64,000 nt of DNA, taken from JAYWGN01 sp043778255 (GTDB lineage Bacteria; Bacteroidota; Bacteroidia; Chitinophagales; Chitinophagaceae). The notes under the pieces were generated by a model, which saw only the letters and a program-made list of their open reading frames with translations, ran no database searches and was not told where the DNA came from. Positions 26,804-35,679 of this stretch are shown here, piece by piece. Each line of letters starts with the position of its first letter. Within the stretch, counting starts at the first letter, position 1. The position numbers and the translations under genes were made by a program. Location of the stretch: assembly GCA_043778255.1 (NCBI GenBank), contig JAYWGN010000040.1, positions 1 to 64,000 on the forward strand, given 5' to 3'.

Positions 26804-27020
26804 TTCAATAATTTAATTGTAAAGTAAATAAACTTTAATGGAATTTGTGTATGTTATAAATTGATACAATTGGGTATTAAAAAATCTGTACAAAATACAA
26901 TGACTTGAGTAATTTGGCATGTACCATATTGCTGTAGCTACTCTACCACACTGGTTTACAGTTGATGGCTCTAAAAAACTATATCTCCCCATACAATGAG
27001 GGTAAGCAAGGAGAGGGAAA

Positions 27021-27989
27021 TTAAACCTTCACAATTTTGTAATAACTGGTTTGTATACCTTTTATTAAACTACTGCTAAAGCCTTGGTGTTCCATTTCGT
27101 TGAGGCCAGCTATGGTGCAGCCTTTTGGTGTGGTTACTTTATCAATTTCGGCCTCGGGGTGGGTGTTTTTTTGTAGTAGCAAATCGGCTGCTCCAAGTAC
27201 CGTTTGTGCTGCTATTAAGGTAGCAGTTTTACTATCAAAGCCTATTTCAATACCGCCTTGTATATTGGCTCTTATGTACCGCATTGCATAAGCAGTACCA
27301 CAGGCACCTAGCACAGTGGCTGCATCCATAAGGGCATCTTCAATAATAGCCACTCGGCCAACATTGGCAAATAGTTGGGTTACAGTTTCTATATGTTCAT
27401 TAGTGGCATTACTATGGCTTATGCAGGTCATGCTTTGCTGCACTGCAATTGCGGTGTTGGGCATAGCTCTAAAGAGGGCAATTTTTTTAGTAATCATCAA
27501 CTGCAAATCCACTAAGGAAACTCCAGTAACCACCGATATAATAATGTGGTTGTTGGTTATTGCTTTTTGTATCGTTTTTATTACTTCGGCTATTTGGTAA
27601 GGTTTTACACAGAGTAGTACAATGTTGGCTTGTTGTACTGCTACTACATTGTTGGTTGTGGTGGCAATACCCATTTGCTGCAAATCGTTTATGGCAGCTA
27701 CATTGCGGCGGGTTACTATTATATTTTCTGGTTTTGCATAGTTGCTTTGTACCAAGCCTAATGCTATTGATTTGCCGAGGTTGCCACCACCTATAATGGC
27801 TATAGCCCCCCCATAAGCCCCCCTACCCCCCAAGGGGGGATTTTGCAAGAGGTTTAGTTTTGCTGTAAGTTTTTGGGTTATTTCAGTTTTATTTTTTGCA
27901 ATTTTATTTTGTCCAGTTTCTTTTTTTTGCATATTCTTTTTTACAACATTTATTTTAATAGGCATTTCCCATTTATCTTTATTACTCAT
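27021..27989 (-). CDS. proC: Pyrroline-5-carboxylate reductase with N-terminal extension
   Basis: The last step of proline synthesis. The reductase proper begins at IAIIGGGNLGKSIALGL (about residue 63) and contains VLLCVKPYQ, FRAMPNTAIAV and the C-terminal VTTPKGCTIAGLNEME, all standard. Ahead of it are about 60 extra residues: a Lys/Asn-rich segment and then NPPLGGRGAYGG, encoded by a GC-rich palindrome (27806-27845) that directly abuts the first Rossmann strand. No start codon lies between the palindrome and the fold, so the extension must be translated. ProC normally begins 1-4 residues before this strand. Confidence 0.92.
   Translation of the reverse strand: MSNKDKWEMPIKINVVKKNMQKKETGQNKIAKNKTEITQKLTAKLNLLQNPPLGGRGAYGGAIAIIGGGNLGKSIALGLVQSNYAKPENIIVTRRNVAAINDLQQMGIATTTNNVVAVQQANIVLLCVKPYQIAEVIKTIQKAITNNHIIISVVTGVSLVDLQLMITKKIALFRAMPNTAIAVQQSMTCISHSNATNEHIETVTQLFANVGRVAIIEDALMDAATVLGACGTAYAMRYIRANIQGGIEIGFDSKTATLIAAQTVLGAADLLLQKNTHPEAEIDKVTTPKGCTIAGLNEMEHQGFSSSLIKGIQTSYYKIVKV
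27806..27845. repeat. Palindromic element translated within proC
   Basis: The perfect core CCCCCC-AA-GGGGGG (27826-27839) is flanked by further C-runs. It encodes about 13 residues (LQNPPLGGRGAYGG region, residues 49-62) in frame with proC. Three GC-rich palindromes of similar make-up are inside leuS. Confidence 0.85.
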
Positions 27990-28022
27990 GTTTAGCTTTT
28001 TTTTTATAAAATATTAATTTCC

Positions 28023-31000
28023 TTATACCACTACATTCACCATTTTATTTTTTACAAATACTATTCTTTTGGGTGTTTTACCTTCTAGCCATTTTAATAC
28101 AATTTCATTTTTACTTACCTCATCTTCTATTGTTTGCTGTTCGGCATCTATGGCAAAGTTCATTGTAGTTCGCATTTTGCCATTTACACTTATTGGGTAC
28201 TCTTTAGTACTTTCTGTAGTATATTGGGCATTGTATTTTGGGTAAATGGCTTCGCCGTTAATCCCCTCACCATAAGGCATTGCACGGCTGTTGGGGTTCA
28301 TACTATGGTACAACTCTTGTGTAATATGCGGTGCATACGGATGAAGTAAAATTAGCAATTGCTCCAGTATTGCTGCACTTTGGCACTTAAGTTCGGTGAG
28401 TTCGTTTACGGCTATCATAAATGCACTTACGGCAGTGTTGTAACTAAACTTTTCGGTATCGTCGTCTATTTTTTTTATGGTTTTGTGCAGTACTTTAAGT
28501 TCAGCTGGTGTAGGTGGTTGGTTGTTCCATAATGCTTCACCCCTACCCCTCTCCAAAGGAGAGGGGTTAGGAATCGTTGTGTTGCTGTTATTAGCTTCTA
28601 AAACAATAGAGTTAAAACTATTTTCGCTATTCTTTTCATTAATATTAATTATAGTACCCTCAGCATAAAACAACCGCCATAGTTTTTTTAAAAAACGGTG
28701 AACACCCTCAATACCCTTTGTGTCCCAAGGCTTACTCATTTCCACTGGGCCCAAAAACATTTCATACATCCTAAACGTATCCGCACCATACTTAGCTACT
28801 AGTTGGTCGGGGTTTACGGTATTAAATTTTGATTTGGACATTTTTTCGGTTTCGCTGCCGCAAATGTATTTTCCATCTTCTAATATAAACTCCGCATTTG
28901 CATATTCTCCATTTCGCCATTTTTTAAATGCTTCAATATCTAATTTATCGCCATCTACAATATTTACATCCACATGTAGTTTATCTAATTTTTCGCCATT
29001 GTACATTTCATTCTCATCTACAAACTCTTTTGATACAAAGGTATTTGTTCCATTAACCCTATACACAAACCTACTGCTACCCGTTATCATACCTTGGTTT
29101 ATGAGTTTTTTAAAGGGTTCGTCAAAACTTATTAAACCTTTATCGTACATAAATTTGGTAAACATACGGCTGTACAACAAATGGCCTACAGCATGCTCTG
29201 TACCACCAACATATACATCTACTTGGTTCCAATAATCGCTACTACTTTTGTCGCAAAATGTGGTGGTATTATGCGGATCCATATACCTTAAAAAATACCA
29301 CGATGAACCCGCAAAGCCAGGCATGGTGGAGGTTTCTAAAGCCCCCCCACTCCTCAAAGGGGGATTTGTATGAGACGCTACACTAGCAGATGGTGATTCG
29401 GTACTTGAATTTTTTTTATTGCTTTCAGCAAAATATTTTTGCCAATCATTCACCCACTCGGGTAAGTTTGCCAAAGGTCCTTGTGCATTATCGCCGGGTT
29501 TTATTTCGGTGAGGTGTGGCAGTTCAAGTGGTAATATACTTTCGGGTAGGTCATAGGCAGTTTCGCCCTGCCATACCATAGGGAAAGGTTCGCCCCAATA
29601 CCGTTGGCGGCTAAAGGCTGCATCCCGCATTTTGTAGTTTACTTTTCGTTTGCCAAAGCCTAATTCCTCCATTTTATCTATGGCTACTGCCATAGCATCT
29701 TTCATTACCAATCCATTAAGGAAATCACTGTTTTCTAATACAGCATCTTTAGTTGGGTTGGCTGCTGTACCATTGTAATGGTTGCCTATAATATTGGTAA
29801 TAGGGATATTAAAATGTTGGGCAAATTTAAAGTCTCGTTCGTCGCCACAAGGCACTGCCATAATAGCTCCTGTGCCATAGCCTGCTAGTACATATTCGCT
29901 TATATATATAGGTATGGGTGTTTGGTTAAATGGGTTGAGTGCATAAGCGCCAGTAAAGCATCCTGTTATTTTTTTCTCGACCATTCGGTCTCTTTCGCTA
30001 CGGCTTTTTACGTAGGTTATATAATCAGTTACTGCCTGTTGCTGTTCGGCTGTAGTTATTTGCTGTACTGCATTATGCTCTGGTGCTAACACTACAAAGT
30101 CCACTCCAAATATGGTATCGGGTCGGGTGGTGTAAACGTCAATTGAAGCCCCACCTAAATCCTCCCCATTGGGGAGGACTTTGGTAACAACCTCATTGGA
30201 ATTATTAATTGTTGCATTTATTTCCAATTCTTTTTCTAAAGATTTTGATGTTTGCATTACTTTTAACTTTATTTCTGCCCCAGTACTTTTACCAATCCAG
30301 TTACGTTGCATATCCTTCATAGCATCGCTAAATTGAACTTGCTCTAGGCCTTGCAATAACCTATCGGCATAATCGGTTATACGTAAATACCATTGGCGCA
30401 ATCGTTTTTTTTCTACGGGGTGTCCGCCTCTTTCGCTTACTCCATTTACTACCTCATCGTTAGCTAGTACAGTGCCTAATGCCTGGCACCAATTAACCTC
30501 GCCATAGCCACAGTAAGCTAGGCGATGTTGCATTAGTATGGCTAATTGTTCTGTATGGGTATATGCTGCCCAATCGTTTGCTGTAAAGTGTTTTGTGCTA
30601 TGCACAGCTGTAGTTGCTGACCCTTGGTTTTCAAATTGGGTGATTAAATTTATTACACTATAGGCTTTATTAATAGTAATATTATAGTAGCTATTATAAA
30701 GTTGTAAAAACAACCATTGTGTCCATTTGTAATATTGTGGTTCACTTGTATTTACTTGCCTGCTCCAATCGTAACTAAAGCCAATATTATTAAGCTGTGC
30801 TCTAAAATTTACCATATTATTAGCTGTACTTTCGGCAGGGTGTATGCCGTGTTCTATTGCATACTGTTCGGCAGGTAAGCCAAAGGCATCGTAACCCATT
30901 GGGTGTAATACATTATAGCCTTTTAGCCGTTTGTAACGGCTATAAATATCACTGGCTATATACCCTAATGGATGCCCTACATGTAGCCCGGCTCCACTTG

Positions 31001-31124
31001 GGTAAGGAAACATATCGAGTACATAACACTTAGGTTTGGTGGTATCATTTTCTACTTTGTAGGCATTTGTAGCATCCCAATGTTGTTGCCATTTTTTTTC
31101 TATGTGGGTAAAGTTGTAATCCAT
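28023..31124 (-). CDS. leuS: Leucyl-tRNA synthetase with three in-frame insertions
   Basis: Charges tRNA-Leu. The protein is 1033 aa, about 90-110 longer than typical Bacteroidota LeuS. Standard elements are intact: the HIGH motif (GLHVGHPLGY), the editing-domain YTTRPDTIFG segment, GFAGSSWYFLRYMDP and KMSKS (EKMSKSKFNTV). The extra length lies in three places, each containing a GC-rich palindrome read in frame: about residue 316-322 (just before the editing motif), 583-595 (before MPGFAGSSW) and 851-863 (C-terminal part). All keep the frame and lie at domain borders. It is the first gene of the minus-strand group, with proC 33 bp downstream. Confidence 0.95.
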   Translation of the reverse strand: MDYNFTHIEKKWQQHWDATNAYKVENDTTKPKCYVLDMFPYPSGAGLHVGHPLGYIASDIYSRYKRLKGYNVLHPMGYDAFGLPAEQYAIEHGIHPAESTANNMVNFRAQLNNIGFSYDWSRQVNTSEPQYYKWTQWLFLQLYNSYYNITINKAYSVINLITQFENQGSATTAVHSTKHFTANDWAAYTHTEQLAILMQHRLAYCGYGEVNWCQALGTVLANDEVVNGVSERGGHPVEKKRLRQWYLRITDYADRLLQGLEQVQFSDAMKDMQRNWIGKSTGAEIKLKVMQTSKSLEKELEINATINNSNEVVTKVLPNGEDLGGASIDVYTTRPDTIFGVDFVVLAPEHNAVQQITTAEQQQAVTDYITYVKSRSERDRMVEKKITGCFTGAYALNPFNQTPIPIYISEYVLAGYGTGAIMAVPCGDERDFKFAQHFNIPITNIIGNHYNGTAANPTKDAVLENSDFLNGLVMKDAMAVAIDKMEELGFGKRKVNYKMRDAAFSRQRYWGEPFPMVWQGETAYDLPESILPLELPHLTEIKPGDNAQGPLANLPEWVNDWQKYFAESNKKNSSTESPSASVASHTNPPLRSGGALETSTMPGFAGSSWYFLRYMDPHNTTTFCDKSSSDYWNQVDVYVGGTEHAVGHLLYSRMFTKFMYDKGLISFDEPFKKLINQGMITGSSRFVYRVNGTNTFVSKEFVDENEMYNGEKLDKLHVDVNIVDGDKLDIEAFKKWRNGEYANAEFILEDGKYICGSETEKMSKSKFNTVNPDQLVAKYGADTFRMYEMFLGPVEMSKPWDTKGIEGVHRFLKKLWRLFYAEGTIININEKNSENSFNSIVLEANNSNTTIPNPSPLERGRGEALWNNQPPTPAELKVLHKTIKKIDDDTEKFSYNTAVSAFMIAVNELTELKCQSAAILEQLLILLHPYAPHITQELYHSMNPNSRAMPYGEGINGEAIYPKYNAQYTTESTKEYPISVNGKMRTTMNFAIDAEQQTIEDEVSKNEIVLKWLEGKTPKRIVFVKNKMVNVVV
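28538..28573. repeat. Palindrome in leuS, C-terminal insertion
   Basis: Perfect stem CCCCTCTCC-AAA-GGAGAGGGG (28546-28566) with imperfectly matching flanks. On the minus strand it encodes NPSPLERGRGEA in frame with leuS. Confidence 0.88.
29338..29376. repeat. Palindrome in leuS, middle insertion
   Basis: A C-run (CCCCCCC, 29342-29348) and the complementary GGGGG (29359-29363) flank CTCCTCAAA. It encodes HTNPPLRSGGA in frame, just before the conserved MPGFAGSSW region of LeuS. The stem is less perfect than in the other two copies. Confidence 0.78.
30152..30184. repeat. Palindrome in leuS, editing-domain insertion
   Basis: Perfect stem TCCTCCCC-ATT-GGGGAGGA (30160-30178). On the minus strand it encodes LPNGEDLGGA, immediately followed by the conserved strand leading to TTRPDTIFG. 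Confidence 0.85.
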
Positions 31125-31513
31125 TGTTGATTGTAGATTTGTGAATGGTTTTTTTTAGTATTTATAGTTTTAATAATTAGGCCATTTTATTTAAATATTT
31201 CATTGCATTTGGGATTCCCGCACTAAGCGGGATACTATTCCACGAAAATCCTTTTTTGCCGTTTTCTTGCAAAAAAGACATGCCTACCGGTAAGCAAATT
31301 GTAGTGGAAAGCCTAACACCGCCCTGTATTTTTTGGCGTGGTAACGCCCAAAAATAATAAGGATAACAGTAGTAAATTACAAATATTTGTTAAATATTAA
31401 TAGCCTTACCATTGCAGCAATTAAGCCTCTTTGCAAAGTTAACACAAAGCCAGTAAAATGCCTTAAATTTGCAACAACAGAAACAAAATACTTACTTACT
31501 AAATTTAGATTAA
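31125..31513. other. 390-bp divergent intergenic region with palindromes
   Basis: Between divergent leuS and ftsX. It contains CCCGC-ACTAA-GCGGG (31217-31231), an imperfect palindrome around ACCGGT (31281-31296) and other short complementary runs in otherwise AT-rich DNA. TAAATTTG at 31464-31471 may be the -7 element of the ftsX transcript. No ORF is supported. Confidence 0.5.
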
Positions 31514-32401
31514 ATGGCAGTTGTTGGAAAAAGTAATGCAGCAAAAAAAGGTAAACCATCTTACTTTATGAGTATATTGGGAGTTACCATTGTACTATTT
31601 ATATGGGGAATATTTGGATTAATATGGGTATATGTAAAAAAGTATAATCAAGTAACTAGAGAAAAAGTATTGGTAGAAGTAAGCATAAGCGATGCTGCTG
31701 TAAGCACAGATGTAGAGGCTATAAAAAATATAATAAAGCAAAAGCCCTACATAAACACCTTCAAATTTATAAGTAAAGAAGAGGCATTTGTAGCTGCTGC
31801 TGGCGATAAAAACATTGATTTTGATAGTACCGTAGTTGATGGTATGCTTAATTTTTTGCCCAATGAAATTGAGTTTACTGTTAAAAACCAATATGGTAAT
31901 CCTGATACTTTAAATGCTATAAAAAGTGAATTATTAAATAGCAATAGCCTTATAAGTGAAGTTCGTATACCTAAAGATGTGATTGAGAATATGAGTAGTT
32001 TTTTTGATGGTATTAAATGGTGGTTAATTGGCCTTGCAATACTGCTAAGCATATTGGTAGTAATACTTATTGACAATACCATTAGGCTTGCTATGTATAG
32101 TAACAGATTTTTAATTAAAACCATGCAAATGGTAGGTGCTACACGTAACTTTATAGTATTGCCAATGGATAAGCAGGCCATTATAAATGGTTTGATAAGT
32201 GCCTTAATTACCATATTATTGCTGTGTGCTGCAATACCACTAATAGAGCATAATATACCCGATATGAGACCACTAAGAGATACCAAAATGTTTATTTGGT
32301 TATTTGTTGGTATATTGGCAATGGGCATAATAATAACCTTACTTAGCACACACCGAAGTGTAATTAAATATTTGAAAATGAAATTGGATGACCTTTATTA
32401 A
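31514..32401 (+). CDS. ftsX: Cell division protein FtsX-like permease
   Basis: A 295-aa membrane protein with the FtsX layout: one N-terminal transmembrane helix (about residues 19-42), a periplasmic domain (to about 165), then three helices carrying the FtsX permease core (MQMVGATRNFIVLPM motif). With FtsE it transmits a signal to periplasmic peptidoglycan hydrolases at the septum. ftsE is not in the window, as is common in Bacteroidota. It is the first of three genes (ftsX, DUF3098, uppP) in a conserved order. Confidence 0.9.
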   Translation: MAVVGKSNAAKKGKPSYFMSILGVTIVLFIWGIFGLIWVYVKKYNQVTREKVLVEVSISDAAVSTDVEAIKNIIKQKPYINTFKFISKEEAFVAAAGDKNIDFDSTVVDGMLNFLPNEIEFTVKNQYGNPDTLNAIKSELLNSNSLISEVRIPKDVIENMSSFFDGIKWWLIGLAILLSILVVILIDNTIRLAMYSNRFLIKTMQMVGATRNFIVLPMDKQAIINGLISALITILLLCAAIPLIEHNIPDMRPLRDTKMFIWLFVGILAMGIIITLLSTHRSVIKYLKMKLDDLY

Positions 32402-32471
32402 TTGACAATTAATAATTGATAATTGACAATTTGAAGAATTAATAATTTGATAATTTAAAAAAATAAGTAAA

Positions 32472-32762
32472 ATGGCTACTACACAAAAAGCAACCACATC
32501 AACAAAAGCTACTAAGCAAGTGGCGGGTACATTATTTACCAAAAAAAACCGTATATGGATGGCTGCAGCTGGTGCATTAATTATATTGGGTTTTATAACT
32601 ATGAGTGGTGGCGTTAGTAGCGACCCAACCAAGTTTAATGCCGACGAAGTATACAGTACCCTACGTATTACTGTTGCCCCAATACTAATATTATGTGGCT
32701 TAGGTTTGTTTGTATATGCCATTATGAAAAATGGTACTGATACATCAAACACTACCAACTAA
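32472..32762 (+). CDS. DUF3098 membrane protein
   Basis: A 96-aa protein with a Lys/Thr-rich cytoplasmic start and two transmembrane helices. The segment NRIWMAAAGALIILGFITMSGG (first part NRIWMAAAGALIILG) and VYSTLRITVAPILIL match DUF3098, which occurs almost exclusively between ftsX and uppP in Bacteroidota. The role is unknown; the context suggests cell-wall synthesis or division. Confidence 0.9.
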   Translation: MATTQKATTSTKATKQVAGTLFTKKNRIWMAAAGALIILGFITMSGGVSSDPTKFNADEVYSTLRITVAPILILCGLGLFVYAIMKNGTDTSNTTN

Positions 32763-32797
32763 AATTTTTAAATATTAGCATTTAGTAAATTTAAATA

Positions 32798-33595
32798 ATG
32801 ACTACTTTACAAAGTATTATAATTGGTATTGTTGAAGGTATTACTGAGTTTTTACCAGTATCATCAACAGCTCATATGAAATTTGCAAACCCCATAGTTG
32901 GTATTAATGGTAAAGATGCTTTTGTTGAGATGTTTGAAATTGTAATACAACTTGCAGCTATATTGGCGGTGGTGGTTTATTATTTTAAAAAATTTACCAA
33001 CTTTAAAAGCATTAGCTTTTACTTAAAATTAGTATTGGCTGTGTTGCCAGCATTAGTATTAGGCTCGTTGCTCAAAAAGCCTATAGAAAAGGCTTTGGGT
33101 AACTTAACTTTTATAGCTGCTATAATGATATTGGGAGGTGTAGTGTTACTGTTTGTAGATAAATGGTTTACTAAACCTACTATTAACAAGGAGGAAGAAA
33201 TAACAAATACCACTGCCGTAAAAATTGGCTTTTTCCAAGTACTAGCATTTGTACTGCCCGGCCTTAGCCGTAGTGCTGCTACCATTATCGGTGGTATGAG
33301 TCAGAAGTTAACTAGAAGTGTAGCAGCCGAATTTTCTTTTTTTTTAGCCGTACCCACTATGTTTGCAGCTAGTGTTAAAAGCGGCTACGATGCCTACTCC
33401 CACAACCATAATGTATTTGTAAATAGCAACCTTACAAGCCTTGTAATAGGCAGTGTGGTAGCATTTGTAGTAGCACTATTAAGTATGCAACTAATGGTGA
33501 ATATTGTAAAAAAATTTGGCTTTAAACCCTTTGGTATATACCGTATAATTGCGGGTATAATAATGCTAGTACTTATATATACACAGATAATATAG
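32798..33595 (+). CDS. uppP: Undecaprenyl-diphosphatase (BacA/UppP type)
   Basis: A 265-aa polytopic membrane enzyme that recycles the lipid carrier for peptidoglycan and O-antigen synthesis. The two signature repeats are EGITEFLPVSSTAHM and PGLSRSAATIIGGM, providing the catalytic Glu/Ser/Arg. It is the last gene of the ftsX unit and lies upstream of the BlaI-type promoter; no terminator hairpin was seen between them. Confidence 0.94.
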   Translation: MTTLQSIIIGIVEGITEFLPVSSTAHMKFANPIVGINGKDAFVEMFEIVIQLAAILAVVVYYFKKFTNFKSISFYLKLVLAVLPALVLGSLLKKPIEKALGNLTFIAAIMILGGVVLLFVDKWFTKPTINKEEEITNTTAVKIGFFQVLAFVLPGLSRSAATIIGGMSQKLTRSVAAEFSFFLAVPTMFAASVKSGYDAYSHNHNVFVNSNLTSLVIGSVVAFVVALLSMQLMVNIVKKFGFKPFGIYRIIAGIIMLVLIYTQII

Positions 33596-33691
33596 TACAG
33601 CATTTACACTTTACAGCTTATTTTTTTATTAAGTAGTAAAATGCTTAGGCTACTATTTAGGCTACACCAAAATTATGTTAAATAAAATAAT

Positions 33692-33736
33692 AACTATAAA
33701 AATAGTTGTATAACTAAATATTTAGTTATACCTTTG
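33692..33736 (+). promoter_or_regulatory. Predicted promoter with two adjacent dyads upstream of blaI-type gene
   Basis: A 24-bp perfect palindrome (33708-33731, half-site GTATAACTAAAT) occupies the spacer between a TTG (33706-33708) and TACCTTTG (33729-33736), a good match for a Bacteroidota -33/-7 promoter with 20-bp spacing. Directly upstream is a second dyad AACTAT-N4-ATAGTT (33692-33707) with the same AACTA/TAGTT arms. BlaI/MecI-family dimers bind palindromes of this kind and repress by promoter occlusion, so autoregulation is the obvious inference. Confidence 0.72.
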
Positions 33737-33754
33737 GTAAAATAATAATTACCA

Positions 33755-34117
33755 ATGGAACTTACCCGTACCGAAGAAAAAGTAATGCAAATATTGTGGA
33801 GGTTACAAAAAGCTTTTGTAAAAGATATAGTAGAGGCATTGGACGATGACCCCAAGCCTGCCTACACTACCATAAGTACTATTATAAGAATACTAGAACA
33901 AAAGGGATTTGTTAATTATATTGCTTACGGTAAAACACACCAATACTTTCCTGTAATTAGTAAAAACGAGTACCGACAAAAGAGCTTTAAAGATTTACTT
34001 AATAATTATTTTGAGGGGAAGCCCTCACAAGTACTATCGTATATGGTGCAGGATAAAAGCCTTACTAGTAAGGAATTAGAGGCATTGAAGGCATTAATAA
34101 AACAACATAAAAAATAA
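33755..34117 (+). CDS. BlaI/MecI-family transcriptional repressor
   Basis: A 120-aa winged-helix repressor. ELTRTEEKVMQILWRL is the family N-terminus, PAYTTISTIIRILEQKGFV contains the recognition helix, and YGKTHQYFPVISKNEY is the wing. The C-terminal helix pair serves for dimerisation. BlaI-type repressors are normally inactivated by a membrane M56 protease; such a protein is encoded 4 bp downstream. A perfect palindrome overlaps the promoter. No beta-lactamase is nearby, so the regulon is not antibiotic resistance as far as the window shows. Confidence 0.92.
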   Translation: MELTRTEEKVMQILWRLQKAFVKDIVEALDDDPKPAYTTISTIIRILEQKGFVNYIAYGKTHQYFPVISKNEYRQKSFKDLLNNYFEGKPSQVLSYMVQDKSLTSKELEALKALIKQHKK

Positions 34118-34121
34118 ACTT

Positions 34122-35639
34122 ATGTTACCTTTTTTTAATTATTTATTGCAAGTATCGGCCTGGTTAGTACCCTTGTATTTACTTTATATTGTATTGTACA
34201 AACGGTTTACGTTTTTTGCTTGGAACCGATATTATTTATTAAGCATTGCCTTAGTAAGTTTTATATTACCACTAGTACATTATAATATTGTAACCGAACA
34301 AATTATAACAATTGCACCACAACCCGTACAGCAAATTATACCAAATACAAATGTGCCAAATGATGGTTTGGCAAATGCATATATACCCAACACAATTACT
34401 ACCACTACTATAAATTGGCTATTGGTACTAACCATAATATATAGCATAGTAGTAGCCTTGCTACTATTAAAATTAGGTAAAGGGTTGTGGAGTATTAAAA
34501 TGCTTATAAGAGCAGCCAAAAGCACTTGGACAGCTAACTTGAGTGTAGTACATACTACAGATAAAGTGCCACACTCTTCGTTTTTTCAATACATTTTTTT
34601 AAATGAAAAAACAAAAAATGGTATTGATATACAAAAAATAATATACCACGAAATGCAGCATAATGAAAAACTACATACCCTTGATGTGTTGTACTGCGAA
34701 TTGTTGAAAATAATATTATGGTTTAACCCATTTGTGTATTGGTACAAAAAAAGTTTGCAAGAAGTACACGAATTTGAAGTAGATGCCGAAATGACCAAAA
34801 TGTATAATGAAGTAAGCTACGCCGAGCTGCTAGTAACCATTGCCAGTACAAACAATAACACCTTAATAAACACCTTTAGTACACAACCCTTATTAACCCG
34901 ACTCAAAATGATATTTAACCCAAAAACATACCCTATGAAAAAATTAAGTTTTTTACTTATAGTACCTGTAGTAGCAGGTTTGCTAATGGCTTATGGCAAC
35001 ATTAGTTTTAATACTGTAAATAAGTTTGTAAACAACAAACAACCACTCACTATTGTAATAGATGCTGGCCACGGCGGTACTGATGCTGGTGCAATTGGTA
35101 GTAATACTAATGAAAAAACTATAAGCCTACAACTGGCTTTGGAACTACAACAACAAGCTATAACAGCTGGTTATAATGTAGTAATGACAAGAACTACCGA
35201 TACCCTAATTGCCCTTAAAGATAGGGCAACTATAATTGCTACTGCCAAAGCCAATGCATTTATAAGTGTACACTTAAATGCTAGTGATAAAGATGCAATG
35301 CTTAATGGTGCTACTTATTATGTAAGTAATACTGTTGCAACTAATAATATTACCTCATCCACCGAAATGGGAACTACCATAATGACTAGCCTTGCTAACT
35401 TAAAAGGATTGCAAGTAACTACTACACCGCTACAACGTAACACTGGCATATATGTACTTAGTACTACCAAAGCTATACCAGCAGTACTGCTAGAGTGTGG
35501 TTACATTACTAATGCCAATGATAACAATTATATAAGCCAAACTGCTAACCAAAAGCAAGTAGCAATACAAATTGTAAATGGCTTAAACACCTACTTTAAA
35601 CATACTACAACCGTTACAGACAAAGCTATACACGAATAG
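34122..35639 (+). CDS. M56 (BlaR1-like) protease fused to peptidoglycan amidase
   Basis: A 505-aa fusion. Three N-terminal membrane helices (about 8-27, 34-54, 97-117) precede an M56 metalloprotease domain with HEMQH at 176-180 and the downstream EFEVDAE (217-223). A fourth helix starts at residue 272. After it, residues about 308-500 form an Amidase_3 (AmiC-type N-acetylmuramoyl-L-alanine amidase) domain with the zinc ligands His317 (DAGHGG), Glu331 and His384 (SVHLNAS) and catalytic Glu458 (LLECGYIT) in place. By analogy with BlaR1, the protease faces the cytoplasm and the C-terminal domain the periplasm, where BlaR1 carries its penicillin sensor. Here that sensor is replaced by a muramyl amidase. 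Both active sites appear complete. Confidence 0.88.
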   Translation: MLPFFNYLLQVSAWLVPLYLLYIVLYKRFTFFAWNRYYLLSIALVSFILPLVHYNIVTEQIITIAPQPVQQIIPNTNVPNDGLANAYIPNTITTTTINWLLVLTIIYSIVVALLLLKLGKGLWSIKMLIRAAKSTWTANLSVVHTTDKVPHSSFFQYIFLNEKTKNGIDIQKIIYHEMQHNEKLHTLDVLYCELLKIILWFNPFVYWYKKSLQEVHEFEVDAEMTKMYNEVSYAELLVTIASTNNNTLINTFSTQPLLTRLKMIFNPKTYPMKKLSFLLIVPVVAGLLMAYGNISFNTVNKFVNNKQPLTIVIDAGHGGTDAGAIGSNTNEKTISLQLALELQQQAITAGYNVVMTRTTDTLIALKDRATIIATAKANAFISVHLNASDKDAMLNGATYYVSNTVATNNITSSTEMGTTIMTSLANLKGLQVTTTPLQRNTGIYVLSTTKAIPAVLLECGYITNANDNNYISQTANQKQVAIQIVNGLNTYFKHTTTVTDKAIHE

Positions 35640-35679
35640 TACAACAAAGTAATATAACCCCTTAAAAAGAGCCTTACTT

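Noticed and set aside
27806..30184. Palindromes in proC and leuS as transcription terminators
   Set aside because: They are internal to essential genes, in frame, and without U-tracts; the genes continue with conserved sequence on both sides.
31125..31513. T-box leader upstream of leuS
   Set aside because: No specifier loop, T-box consensus or antiterminator was found, and the hairpins face a dispersed-repeat pattern; T-boxes are also not expected in this phylum.
33755..35639. Beta-lactam resistance operon
   Set aside because: BlaI and an M56 protease are present, but there is no beta-lactamase or PBP2a gene, and the sensor domain is an amidase rather than a penicillin-binding domain.
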